A program made the translations under genes and the position numbers. Source: JAWPMV01 sp038527215 (GTDB lineage Bacteria > Bacteroidota > Bacteroidia > J057). From it: a stretch of DNA of 32,351 nt. The stretch lies in NCBI GenBank assembly GCA_038527215.1, contig JBCBGC010000090.1, positions 1-32,351 on the forward strand. Reading direction: 5' to 3'. Below, piece after piece: positions 8,601 to 15,367 of this stretch (position 1 is its first letter; each line of letters starts with the position of its first letter). Under the pieces are notes generated by a model that worked only from the letters and a program-made list of their open reading frames with translations, was not told the origin of the DNA and ran no database searches.

Positions 8601-8738
8601 ATCGGGCTAGCTAATGTGAAACGGATTATCGAAAAACACGGAGGCTCCATCTGGGCGGAAGCGGCCGTCAACCAAGGAGCAAGCTTCCATTTTACCCTTC
8701 CTTTTTCTGCTCCTCCAACCGAAAAAAATAGTCCATGA
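5655..8738 (+). CDS. Multi-PAS sensor histidine kinase
   Basis: This is a 1027-residue soluble-looking sensor kinase with no transmembrane segment. A first PAS/PAC (about 40-155) is followed by five tandem PAS_3-type domains whose start signatures place a Gly at 169, 295, 421, 547 and 673, exactly 126 residues apart. Each carries HPDD/HPED- or PEDQ-like, KW.R- or RWMQ-like and DIT elements. The dimerisation/phosphoacceptor helix follows with SVSHDLRAPLRH (His806), then the catalytic ATPase domain with the N-box (Asn920), DNGAGF and GTGIGLANVKRI. It resembles phytochrome-like cytoplasmic kinases without the chromophore GAF. The start is TTG5655, because the nearest upstream ATG (5630) is closed by a stop. 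It overlaps the response-regulator gene by ATGA, so the two are translationally coupled. The signal is unknown. Confidence 0.92.
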   Translation: MSLNPNLSPKSLPVSQESSKSSQELLKYLSNHSWEESLFKTLVEIAPIGIALSSRSRVLAYCNKAFADILGYTQEELYGMDWRRLTFQEDRAASIETLEKLVKGEYSTFEFEKRYWHKAGHLVWCQLTVSLVTDQKSGEQLILALIKDISEEKNLSESLSRKDSMIQMGEAVALTGTFIWDTKTTEMEASPGIFNIFELDPETTTPQNLFDKARVLIHPDDIEQLLEDVAQSVKENAPSSSQYRIKLPDGRIKWLRTISGPFIDDRRMLRTIQDITEEVRQQSQLDHQKAINILGELAASLGTFVWDIETNVLEVSEGMARMLGIHQSSEKQVNSLQDLLAFIHPDDRELVYQTFQQLKTTRTLAPVECRIISMAGAQKWMRFTEGAFTHHSQFVSTFVDISQEKQQNILLMRQNSMLAMGVAGANLASFIWDSKKLSVLISLGIEGLYEIDSALYSEKELFHKLVSMTHPDDAERFQTNLNMAIRGKLHPQFDIRIILESGAIKWIRVYPCEPLLANEKLATLQDITKDVAQASLLRQQREFIEIGEKTAGLGTFIWNVETNDVQASPGYYHVYGLDSERYDSSKLMAKVLSMTHPEDVGYLQQNISVITEGRRSSPIDYRVILDSGEVKWIRTSPGRFISSADKLGTVQDITAEKNKTLALQQQEEMVRIGGEVGNIGVDIYDMANQTFIYSPHLLKMFHLDPQKITTKNLGKALEERFYPEDQEMIKQFRAALTENPPERVEIIHRLLLPNHDIRWMQVISDKFKDTHFRITIHKDITEYVHQSEKLKSSHKEIEELLYSVSHDLRAPLRHVNSYAQMLEASAASKLDAEETKNLQNVLSASRRLGFMIDELLQFFRNKQVEIKNEEVNLDTITRATQEIFSQDTAKRGIQWTIGALPIVQGDRNMLEKVMQNLISNAVKFTARTPQAKIDISAEVSPEEGWVHVQVKDNGAGFNMDYADKLFAVFQRLHTRRQFEGTGIGLANVKRIIEKHGGSIWAEAAVNQGASFHFTLPFSAPPTEKNSP

Positions 8739-9160
8739 GCCATCTCCGGAAAATATTGCTGGTGGAAGATGACGAATTAGATGCCGAGTTGACGTTGGCT
8801 ACCTTGAACACCATCGACCTTGCCCATGAAATCATTTGGCTGGAAACAGGCGAGGCCTTAATCGAATATTTAACCGAACATGGCTCTCAAGATATCTCCT
8901 TGTGTATTTTGGATTTGAAAATGCCCATCATTTCGGGCCTGGAAGCCTTGGAAATCATCAAAGGCAATCCCTCAAAATTCGACTATTTCCCCATCGTGAT
9001 TCTGACTTCTTCGCAAGAAAGTCCGGAAATAAACCGCTGCTACGAACTCGGGGTCAACGCCTTTATGACCAAACCCGTCCAACCCGATGAATTCAGCATG
9101 GCCATTCGGACCCTGGCGCTCTTTTGGGCTGTCTTCAACATCCTTCCGCCCAATCGGTAG
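8735..9160 (+). CDS. Single-domain response regulator
   Basis: This 141-residue CheY-like receiver has no output domain. The acidic pocket is at Glu11-Asp12-Asp13, the phosphoacceptor is Asp60 in LDLKMP, the switch Thr is Thr91 and the conserved Lys is Lys113 in TKP. It resembles the Rcp1-type receivers paired with phytochrome-like kinases. The start ATG overlaps the kinase stop (ATGA at 8735-8738), so it is almost certainly the partner of the 5655-8738 kinase. Lacking a DNA-binding domain, it probably acts by protein contact or as a phosphorelay intermediate. Confidence 0.93.
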   Translation: MSHLRKILLVEDDELDAELTLATLNTIDLAHEIIWLETGEALIEYLTEHGSQDISLCILDLKMPIISGLEALEIIKGNPSKFDYFPIVILTSSQESPEINRCYELGVNAFMTKPVQPDEFSMAIRTLALFWAVFNILPPNR

Positions 9161-9181
9161 GTATGGTCCATGTCCTCTCTC

Positions 9182-9269
9182 CCTGATCCAGGATCAGGTT
9201 GGTATATCCCAGACCAGCCCCTAACTTACACCGATCATTTTCCTTCTAGCACTGGGCTTTTCAAGCCCA
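9182..9269 (+). terminator. Palindrome and terminator-like hairpin after kinase operon
   Basis: CCTGATCC-A-GGATCAGG (9182-9198) is a perfect 8-bp inverted repeat 21 bases past the response-regulator stop. TGGGCTT-TTC-AAGCCCA (9253-9269) is a perfect 7-bp hairpin followed by TTTAGTT. The second has the shape of a weak intrinsic terminator. The first could also be a binding site. Confidence 0.5.
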
Positions 9270-9301
9270 TTTAGTTAATTGCCGACCTGAATAAAATTTC
9301 C

Positions 9302-10114
9302 ATGAAGCCTTTTTCCGAAGTCCTACAAACTGGTCATGATGTAGCAGGCCAGGGTCAAACCTACATATTAGACGAAAGCTGGATGCAAGGGCGCGGCATT
9401 TACGGGGGACTTTCTACTGCTCTCTGCCTGGATGGGGTAAAGCAACAGCTAGGGGCATTACCGCCCCTTCGCTCCGCCAACATTAATTTTATTGGACCGG
9501 CCAGTAAAGAGGTATTTGTCATACCTAAACTCCTCCGCCAGGGAAAGTCAGTAAGCTTTGTCCAAGCCGAATTGATGGGAGAAGCAGGCTTGATCACGCA
9601 GGCGGTGTTTTCATTTGGTGCCCCGCGGGAGTCGCGGCTAGAAGGGGTATTTCTCCCTGAAAAAAGCATGACAGATCCTGCCGCCTCCCCACCCTTTTTC
9701 AGCGACAACGGTTTTACGCCCGCGACCCAGGGAGCCCGGCCAGCTTTCACCCACCACTTTGATGTGCGACTGATCCAAGGTCATCGGCCCTTCTCCGGGG
9801 TGGATACCCCCTCCTTTGAACTCTGGGTCAGGCATCAGGATGCGACAGCAAAAGATATGACCGCGCTGATCGCGCTGGCCGACATGCCGCCCCCAGGCAT
9901 CTTGCCGATGTTCAAAGGCTTGGCCCCGATTAGCTCTATGAGTTGGATGTTTAACATCATTCGCAACGACCTGACCAATAAATCAGGTTGGTGGTTCATG
10001 CGCGTAGAGGCAGAGCACGCCCATGGAGGATATTCCAGCCAGAATATGTCCATTCGCAATGATCATGGCGAGCTGGTGATGGTGGGCAGACAAAATGTGG
10101 CCATTTTCTATTAA
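9302..10114 (+). CDS. Acyl-CoA thioesterase, double hotdog type
   Basis: This 270-residue protein resembles TesB-like, 4HBT_3-type acyl-CoA thioesterases, which hydrolyse acyl-CoA to free fatty acid and CoA. The N-terminal hotdog has the helix segment GIYGGLSTALCLDGVKQQL (residues about 34-52) followed by the strands SANINFIGPA and SVSFVQAELMGEAGL. The second hotdog is seen in FELWVRHQD, an ALADMPPPG helix and a final strand MVGRQNVAIFY. There is no signal peptide. It stands alone with spacers of about 140 bases on each side. Together with the acyl-CoA dehydrogenase at 15368 and the phasins it fits acyl-CoA homeostasis; chain-length preference cannot be read from sequence. Confidence 0.82.
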   Translation: MKPFSEVLQTGHDVAGQGQTYILDESWMQGRGIYGGLSTALCLDGVKQQLGALPPLRSANINFIGPASKEVFVIPKLLRQGKSVSFVQAELMGEAGLITQAVFSFGAPRESRLEGVFLPEKSMTDPAASPPFFSDNGFTPATQGARPAFTHHFDVRLIQGHRPFSGVDTPSFELWVRHQDATAKDMTALIALADMPPPGILPMFKGLAPISSMSWMFNIIRNDLTNKSGWWFMRVEAEHAHGGYSSQNMSIRNDHGELVMVGRQNVAIFY

Positions 10115-10118
10115 GAGC

Positions 10119-10161
10119 CTGCTTAAAAGTTGAGCTTTAGCGGCGAATAATATTTAAGCAG
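10119..10161. repeat. Inverted repeat after thioesterase gene
   Basis: CTGCTTAAA (10119-10127) and TTTAAGCAG (10153-10161) are perfect 9-base inverted repeats separated by 25 bases, beginning 5 bases past the thioesterase stop. It may act as a terminator stem, but no T tract follows. Confidence 0.4.
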
Positions 10162-10252
10162 ACGCTAAGATTCAGGGGTAAAATGTGATCCTTTAGCTTA
10201 CTTTGATTAGGTTAAGGCATTGTTTTAAGTATTTCCCCCAACTTCTATATAT

Positions 10253-10747
10253 ATGGACTTCCTGGAATACACCAACACCTGGGCCAAAAGTGAAGTAACC
10301 CAAGGACGCATCATGATAGGCATCGGTATCCTGTTACTGGTCGCTCTCTATGGCATTTTTCGCAGCCAAAATGAATTGCTCAAAGGAGCTTTAATCCCCC
10401 TTACTTTACTATTGGTCGTCCTAATCGGATACGGAGGCTACATCCTCTATAGCCGCCCCGCCCATGCCAAAGAGAGTATTGCCCGCTATACCTCAGCCAA
10501 AACCGAAGCCATCGCCAAAGAAAAAGAGAAACATATCAATGACAATAAGGCGGGCAAAACCTTGATGAAATTTGTATACCCTTCTATTCTCTTGCTGGCA
10601 GCGCTCGGCTTATTTTTCCTGCCAAGTCCCTATTATAAGGGCATGGCACTGGGATTTGGGCTATTAGCCATCTCTACCTACATCATAGACAATGGCTTCG
10701 TCACACGCTCGGATGCCTTCATAGCTTATCTGGATACGCTTACCTAA
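10253..10747 (+). CDS. Four-TM membrane protein, paralog of 25495-26004
   Basis: This 164-residue protein has a short N-terminal amphipathic segment with NTWAKSE, two transmembrane helices (about 20-37 and 44-64), a charged Lys/Glu-rich loop (about 68-103), two more helices (about 108-126 and 130-148) and a short tail. The order, spacing and key positions (the Trp at about 10, the [LI]IP start of TM2, the loop, the Asp after TM4) match the product of 25495-26004, so they are paralogs. I recognise no family. It stands between the thioesterase and an alpha/beta hydrolase, and a strong hairpin follows about 95 bases after its stop. Confidence 0.7.
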   Translation: MDFLEYTNTWAKSEVTQGRIMIGIGILLLVALYGIFRSQNELLKGALIPLTLLLVVLIGYGGYILYSRPAHAKESIARYTSAKTEAIAKEKEKHINDNKAGKTLMKFVYPSILLLAALGLFFLPSPYYKGMALGFGLLAISTYIIDNGFVTRSDAFIAYLDTLT

Positions 10748-10842
10748 GGCTTCCATTTGGGGGCAAAAAAGACCTCCTTGATAAGCGATTCCTCGTGGGA
10801 AAAGCCTTTGCTTTCCCCCTCCCTTATGCTTGCCCTATATGA

Positions 10843-10876
10843 ATCAGGCAGCTGCGCATTTCCGCAAGTGCCTGAT
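10843..10876. terminator. Strong hairpin in intergenic DNA
   Basis: ATCAGGCA (10843-10850) pairs with TGCCTGAT (10869-10876), and inside it TGCG (10853-10856) pairs with CGCA (10863-10866), leaving a small GC/AG internal loop and a 6-base apex. No T tract follows on either strand. It may terminate the 10253 gene transcript or be a structured RNA or operator site. The rest of 10748-11040 holds only the promoter element at 10970. Confidence 0.4.
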
Positions 10877-10969
10877 GCTCTGCTTACTCATTTTCGGAAA
10901 AAAGAATTGAAACGGTAAAATAGATAAGTTATCCCGTAAGATGGATAAGGTGACTCCTCTGCACTCCGG

Positions 10970-10977
10970 TACATTTG
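10970..10977 (+). promoter_or_regulatory. Candidate -7 element TACATTTG
   Basis: TACATTTG matches TAnnTTTG exactly and would start transcription near 10984. That supports ATG11041 over the upstream TTG10987 as the start of the hydrolase. No clear -33 TTTG is seen. Confidence 0.4.
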
Positions 10978-11040
10978 TCTTATTGATTGATAGCCCTGAA
11001 GGCTTACCCCAGGCTATTCCTTCACTTAAAGATTATCAAC

Positions 11041-11919
11041 ATGATTACCGGATTTTTGTCAAACATGATTGTAAAAGGAGGCATTGCTCCTGTATTTGAT
11101 CATCCTCAACATTATGGGTTGGATTATGAAGATGTGCAAATCAGCGCGCCCGATGGGGTCCAGCTCAAAGGTTGGCTTATTAAAGGCGGGACAGATAAAA
11201 TAATTGTGCAGTCTCACTTTGGGGTTCAGGCCTCCCGATCTGGTTATACTCCTAAAGGAAAAGGCATGGTAAAAATGTGGCAGGAGGATATTCCCTTCCT
11301 TAAGCATGTAAAATACCTGGTAGACCAGGGCTATTCCGTACTAATGTATGATTTCCGGAGTCACGGGGATAGTGATCCCAATACCAGCGGGTGGTGTTCC
11401 TGGGGGCCAGATGAGGCTCAAGACGTGGTGGCTGCCGTAGATTATGTGGCCCATCACCCCACCTATAAAGAGGCTGAGATTGGCCTGTTAAGCATCTGTA
11501 TGGGAGCGGCTGCTTCTACTTATGCTTTTGGGGCTGACCAACTTCAGGCCTACAATATCAAAGCCATGGTGGCTATTCAACCCATGCGCTATAAGGATTT
11601 TATGAATTCTTTTGGCTTACCTGCTTTTTTAAATAATTGGGTCAACAAAAAGAACAGTGCCCGGGTGGGATTTGATATGACCGCCAAGTCTTTCAAAAAT
11701 GATGTCCCCAAAATTCCCGTCCCAACCTTAGTCATGCAAAATGACCAGGATGAATTTTTGACCAAGGCCTCCATTGATGAATTTTTCCAGGATCTGAGGG
11801 TGGAAAAAGAGATGATGTGGGTGTCCGACATTGGGACCAAGCGGGCCGCAGGTTATGATTATCTCACCAAAAATCCTGAAAAGGTGTTGTATTGGTTTGA
11901 TAAATACATGGGGAAATGA
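11041..11919 (+). CDS. Non-canonical alpha/beta hydrolase-fold protein
   Basis: This 292-residue protein has alpha/beta-hydrolase layout: YEDVQISAPDGVQLKGWLI strands, the strand VLMYDFRSHGDSD, the elbow SICMGA and a late strand PTLVMQNDQDEF. The elbow carries Cys153 where Ser is usual, as in dienelactone hydrolases (GxCxG). At the position where the catalytic His is expected the sequence reads GTKRAAGYDYL, with no His. It may be a specialised or catalytically inactive member. I chose ATG11041 because the longer frame needs TTG10987 and a promoter element at 10970-10977 lies too close to it. It is followed by the SRPBCC gene 76 bases later on the same strand. Confidence 0.75.
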   Translation: MITGFLSNMIVKGGIAPVFDHPQHYGLDYEDVQISAPDGVQLKGWLIKGGTDKIIVQSHFGVQASRSGYTPKGKGMVKMWQEDIPFLKHVKYLVDQGYSVLMYDFRSHGDSDPNTSGWCSWGPDEAQDVVAAVDYVAHHPTYKEAEIGLLSICMGAAASTYAFGADQLQAYNIKAMVAIQPMRYKDFMNSFGLPAFLNNWVNKKNSARVGFDMTAKSFKNDVPKIPVPTLVMQNDQDEFLTKASIDEFFQDLRVEKEMMWVSDIGTKRAAGYDYLTKNPEKVLYWFDKYMGK

Positions 11920-11995
11920 TGAGCAGGTAGGTCGAATATGGCTATGCCTCCTCCCCAATCTCAAAAAAATGGTATGTTAAGAAAAAACCAGCGCC

Positions 11996-12484
11996 ATGCT
12001 TAAATCTAAATTCATGATTGTTACGCTCATCATATTGGCGGTGTTACTCCTCCTCGTCCTCCTGGGCAATAAATCCGTGCACAGTGAGATCACGATCAAA
12101 GCTAGCCCTGAAAAGGTCTGGGAGGTTTTGACCCAGACGGATCAGTACGCAAGCTGGAACCCGGTCATGAAACTGATAGAAGGGGAAATCAAAGAGGGCA
12201 ACAAGGTGACCTATCAGTTCACCCAATCAGAAGATAATAGCTATAACATCGGGACTACGGTTAAAAAAATCATCCCCCTAAAACTCCTCAACCAGGGTGG
12301 TGGGCTTCCTTTGATTCTAAGCTTCAACCATCGGTATATGCTGGAGGCCTCGGGCGAAGGAACTACCCTGACCATCCATGAAGATTATAAGGGGATAGGG
12401 GTTAATTTTTGGAATGCTGAGCCCGTACAAGCTGCTTATGAAAAACTGAATGCGGCCATTAAGCAAGAAGCTGAATCCCGGTAG
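11996..12484 (+). CDS. Membrane-anchored SRPBCC (START-like) protein
   Basis: This 162-residue protein begins with one N-terminal hydrophobic helix (residues about 6-24), a membrane anchor or uncleaved signal. A SRPBCC/polyketide-cyclase-type domain follows, opening with SEITIKASPEKVWEVLTQTD and YASWNPVM, the usual strand-helix signature of this helix-grip fold. Such domains bind hydrophobic ligands, and many in Bacteroidota have no known substrate. It lies between a hydrolase-fold protein and an AraC regulator. An imperfect inverted repeat GGTAGA/TCTACC (12480-12511) spans its stop and may be a weak terminator. Confidence 0.8.
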   Translation: MLKSKFMIVTLIILAVLLLLVLLGNKSVHSEITIKASPEKVWEVLTQTDQYASWNPVMKLIEGEIKEGNKVTYQFTQSEDNSYNIGTTVKKIIPLKLLNQGGGLPLILSFNHRYMLEASGEGTTLTIHEDYKGIGVNFWNAEPVQAAYEKLNAAIKQEAESR

Positions 12485-12572
12485 AACAGCGAATCAGGGA
12501 ACGAATCTACCAGTCTTTTGAATCCTGGGGCTCCTTCTTTGCCAGCTTTTACCAATTAATGAATTTCTGTTT

Positions 12573-13481
12573 ATGAGCGAGATCAAGCGTATCAAAACCA
12601 TCAGTGAGGTACATGCAGTGTATGGGTTTGACCAACCCAGACATCCCCTGGTATCTGTCTTGCCGATCGATGAACGCATGACGGCCTTTGACTATGCCAA
12701 TGATAGGTACGCATTCGACTTTTATCAGATTAGTTTGAAAGAAGGCATTAAGGGTACCTTGATCTACGGGAGAAATACTTATGATTTTCAGGAGGGGACC
12801 ATGACCTTTATTAAGCCAAATCAAGTCCTGAGGATTGAAAATAGTGAAACATTTGAAGGAAGGGCAGGTTGGACCTTGCTTTTTCACCCGGATCTGATCC
12901 GAAAATCAGAACTAGGGCGAAACATTGATACTTACTCTTTCTTCGGTTACGAAGCAAACGAGGCTTTGCATCTTTCTAGCGCGGAAAAAAAGGCCCTTAC
13001 CCACCTGGCTCAATACATCGAAAAAGAATACAGCCAGAACATTGATAAGCATAGTCAGGACCTGATCATCGCCAATATCGATATGATGCTGAAATATTGT
13101 AAGCGGTATTATGATCGGCAATTTTATACCCGGACCAATTTGAACAAGGATATTTTGGCCAGGTTTGAAGGCGTCATGCGTGATTATTACCTATCTGATG
13201 CTCCCATACATAGGGGGGTTCTCTCCGTAAAACATTGTGCTCAACTGCTACATCTATCCCCCAATTATTTTGGCGATCTGGTAAAAACGGAGACAGGCAG
13301 AAACGCCAAGGATCACATTCAGGATTATATCATCGAGCAGGCGAAAAATGAGCTGCTTAGCTCAGACCTTTCTGTTGGTGAAATCGCCTATAAATTGGGG
13401 TTCGAGTATCCTCAGGGTCTTAACCGGCTATTTAAAGCCAAGACGGGGGTCAGTCCCACGATATATCGAAATGTGAATTAA
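12573..13481 (+). CDS. AraC-family transcriptional regulator
   Basis: In this 302-residue protein the N-terminal part (to about 200) is an AraC-type sensing region with cupin-like strands (DFQEGTMTFIKPNQVLRIE). The C-terminal 100 residues are the paired helix-turn-helix: first HTH around VKHCAQLLHLSPNYFGDLVK, second around LSVGEIAYKLGFEYPQGLNR, ending FKAKTGVSPTIYR. The second HTH and tail are diagnostic for the family. A perfect intrinsic terminator follows. Its target is probably local (the 10253-12484 genes), but no operator was identified. Confidence 0.93.
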   Translation: MSEIKRIKTISEVHAVYGFDQPRHPLVSVLPIDERMTAFDYANDRYAFDFYQISLKEGIKGTLIYGRNTYDFQEGTMTFIKPNQVLRIENSETFEGRAGWTLLFHPDLIRKSELGRNIDTYSFFGYEANEALHLSSAEKKALTHLAQYIEKEYSQNIDKHSQDLIIANIDMMLKYCKRYYDRQFYTRTNLNKDILARFEGVMRDYYLSDAPIHRGVLSVKHCAQLLHLSPNYFGDLVKTETGRNAKDHIQDYIIEQAKNELLSSDLSVGEIAYKLGFEYPQGLNRLFKAKTGVSPTIYRNVN

Positions 13482-13497
13482 ATACCAGAGATCAGTA

Positions 13498-13533
13498 GGC
13501 ACATGCAGAGACATCGCATGTGCCTTTTTTTTT
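13498..13533 (+). terminator. Intrinsic terminator after AraC gene
   Basis: GGCACATGC (13498-13506) pairs perfectly with GCATGTGCC (13516-13524), a 9-bp stem with a 9-base loop, followed at once by nine T (13525-13533). It is the clearest rho-independent terminator in the window. Confidence 0.95.
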
Positions 13534-13732
13534 ACTTCCTGTCCGTGGGTGGTGTTTTTTGCGCTTAGATGGGCTGATAAAATAAGGTTGAAGACTTGCC
13601 CTTCATTTAGTAGTTTGTGACGTGGAAAAAAGTGGACAAGCTCAGGTAGTATATGCCGCCGGGATTTCTCCGCTCTTCCGCTTTTCCTCTACATCGTAAA
13701 CCTTCATTCATCATCCATAAACACACCCCAAA

Positions 13733-14128
13733 ATGAGAGTAACCCTTGTCAGCATCCCTGTTCTGGACCAGGCAAAAGCCCTGGAATTTTACACCGAGAA
13801 GCTAGGCTTCGTCCTCAATAAGGACGTCCCGGTTGGCGGAGGAAACAGATGGCTCACCGTGGTTTCCAAAGACGCTCCCCAAGGCCCGGAAATTTTGCTG
13901 GAACCCGCCCCCTTACATTTTGAACCGGCCAAAGTTTTTCAACAGGAATTGAAGAAATCCGGGATGCCCTGGACGCAACTCACCGTGGATGACGTGGATG
14001 CAGAATACGACCGTCTGACCAAGCTAGAGGTAGAATTCAGCGTTAAGCCCACCGCCATGGATACGGTAAAATTTGCGATCCTGGACGATACCTGCGGAAA
14101 CTTTATTCAGTTGGTTGAGGAATTATAG
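13733..14128 (+). CDS. VOC-superfamily (glyoxalase-like) protein
   Basis: This 131-residue protein has the vicinal-oxygen-chelate fold pattern: MRVTLVSIPVLDQAKALEFY opens the first beta-alpha-beta-beta-beta module, and VKFAILDDTCGNFIQLVEEL closes the second. Glyoxalase I, bleomycin-resistance and dioxygenase proteins share the fold. The usual first metal-ligand His near the start is absent (VSIPV), while the terminal Glu region is kept, so catalysis is uncertain. It stands alone, about 250 bases after the AraC gene. The gap 13534-13732 shows nothing else recognisable. Confidence 0.85.
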   Translation: MRVTLVSIPVLDQAKALEFYTEKLGFVLNKDVPVGGGNRWLTVVSKDAPQGPEILLEPAPLHFEPAKVFQQELKKSGMPWTQLTVDDVDAEYDRLTKLEVEFSVKPTAMDTVKFAILDDTCGNFIQLVEEL

Positions 14129-14248
14129 GCTTTCCAGGCTAGCTTGAGACCTCATTCGCAGACCAAAGCTTCTTGATTTACCCGTATGCTTCCTAGTCTT
14201 TTTTGACCGAAGAATTCATCCAACATCCGCTCAAATCAACGCTATCTA

Positions 14249-14283
14249 CAGCCTGCTCGAAGAACAGGTTGGAGCCTTTTTTT
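14249..14283 (+). terminator. Probable intrinsic terminator
   Basis: CAGCCTGCTC (14249-14258) pairs with GAACAGGTTG (14262-14271), with one wobble and one mismatch, around a GAA loop. A run of seven T follows at 14277-14283. It lies about 120 bases after the VOC gene and just before the next gene. Confidence 0.6.
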
Positions 14284-14318
14284 ATCCTTTCTCAACCCGA
14301 CTTAAATCAGCCCTGGAA

Positions 14319-15221
14319 ATGAACATTGCCCGCTTCCTCATGTCATGGATGGCTGCCTCCATCCTCTTGGCCGTTATCCTCACCGGGTGTGGCGAACAGG
14401 ATACCCTCAGCAACCGAAATCCCCGGCAACTCTATCTCTCAGAGACGGTCCCTGAAATAGACAAATCGAGAGAAACCAAGCTATTATCTGCCTTTTTTGG
14501 GCTGGACAACGACCTGCCCCAGCGAGCCCGAGCTATATATTTCAACGCTCCCGGGAAAGATGGCATGCCCGTGGTATTTTCTCACGAGGTAGACCCCAAT
14601 ACCCTGGATGGGGCTGACTTCGCGGTCACTACCCAAGATGGAACCGTAGTTCTGGTAGAAACGGCCAGCCTCCAGCCAGCCAATGAAGAATTTGAACTAA
14701 GGACGGTCTTGCTGATCGGAGAATACGGGAATCATCCAGACAATCCCCCTGTTTCCGTCAAGATCGTTGGCGATCTCATGGCCCGGACCGGACAAAATTT
14801 CAAAGGGGATAGCATTTCGGTTATTCCCCTGCCCAAAGGACCGGTGCTGAGTTATGCGGAATATTTTACCCTTGACGATACTTACCCCTATGTTGAAAAA
14901 GGAAATGGGTGCGATTGTCCGAAAGCAGAGACCCGCATGATAGTAAAAGTTGTTTGGTCTGGCGGAGTAAGGGCTGTGAATGGAGAGGAGCTGGGAGAAA
15001 ATGAAAAGGATGATTTTATCGTGACCGTAGTGGATGGCGCTGACACCCTGCAGCTTACGCCTTTCCAACTAGCAGACCTGGGCGATAATGATAACAACAT
15101 CGACCTCTGCTTAAGCACCACCGGTATCCCTATCCAGGTAAGCGTCAACCCAAACGTGGCTATTGATCCGAATAACGATCAGAACCCGCCAACAGCCGTA
15201 CAGGTGGTCAGCCGATGGTAA
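14319..15221 (+). CDS. Hypothetical lipoprotein with Ig-like segment
   Basis: This 300-residue protein has a signal peptide ending in LTGC (Cys24 lipidated). The region around residues 85-120 (VVFSHEVDPNTLDGADFAVT followed by DGTVV) resembles the SbsA-type bacterial Ig-like pattern. Three Cys occur close together in NGCDCPKAE and later DLCLS, possibly forming disulfides. The acidic tail DPNNDQNPP suggests an exposed end. No enzymatic motif is visible, and the function is unknown. An imperfect hairpin GGTAAG/CTTACC (15217-15236) overlaps the stop codon. Confidence 0.75.
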   Translation: MNIARFLMSWMAASILLAVILTGCGEQDTLSNRNPRQLYLSETVPEIDKSRETKLLSAFFGLDNDLPQRARAIYFNAPGKDGMPVVFSHEVDPNTLDGADFAVTTQDGTVVLVETASLQPANEEFELRTVLLIGEYGNHPDNPPVSVKIVGDLMARTGQNFKGDSISVIPLPKGPVLSYAEYFTLDDTYPYVEKGNGCDCPKAETRMIVKVVWSGGVRAVNGEELGENEKDDFIVTVVDGADTLQLTPFQLADLGDNDNNIDLCLSTTGIPIQVSVNPNVAIDPNNDQNPPTAVQVVSRW

Positions 15222-15367
15222 GGCCGGAGGCTTACCAGGCGGATGGGGACACTAAGATGTTGTAGCTATTCTTTTTTCTAAAAAAAGTATAAAAGCTTTT
15301 ATTGGGAGAAAGAGCAGCACTTAACCCCGCGCATGCCTCCGGGTAAAAAAATATAATCAAGCTTAAC

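Noticed and set aside
13733..14128. Bleomycin-resistance gene
   Set aside because: The VOC fold is shared by many functions and the His metal ligand near the start is missing.
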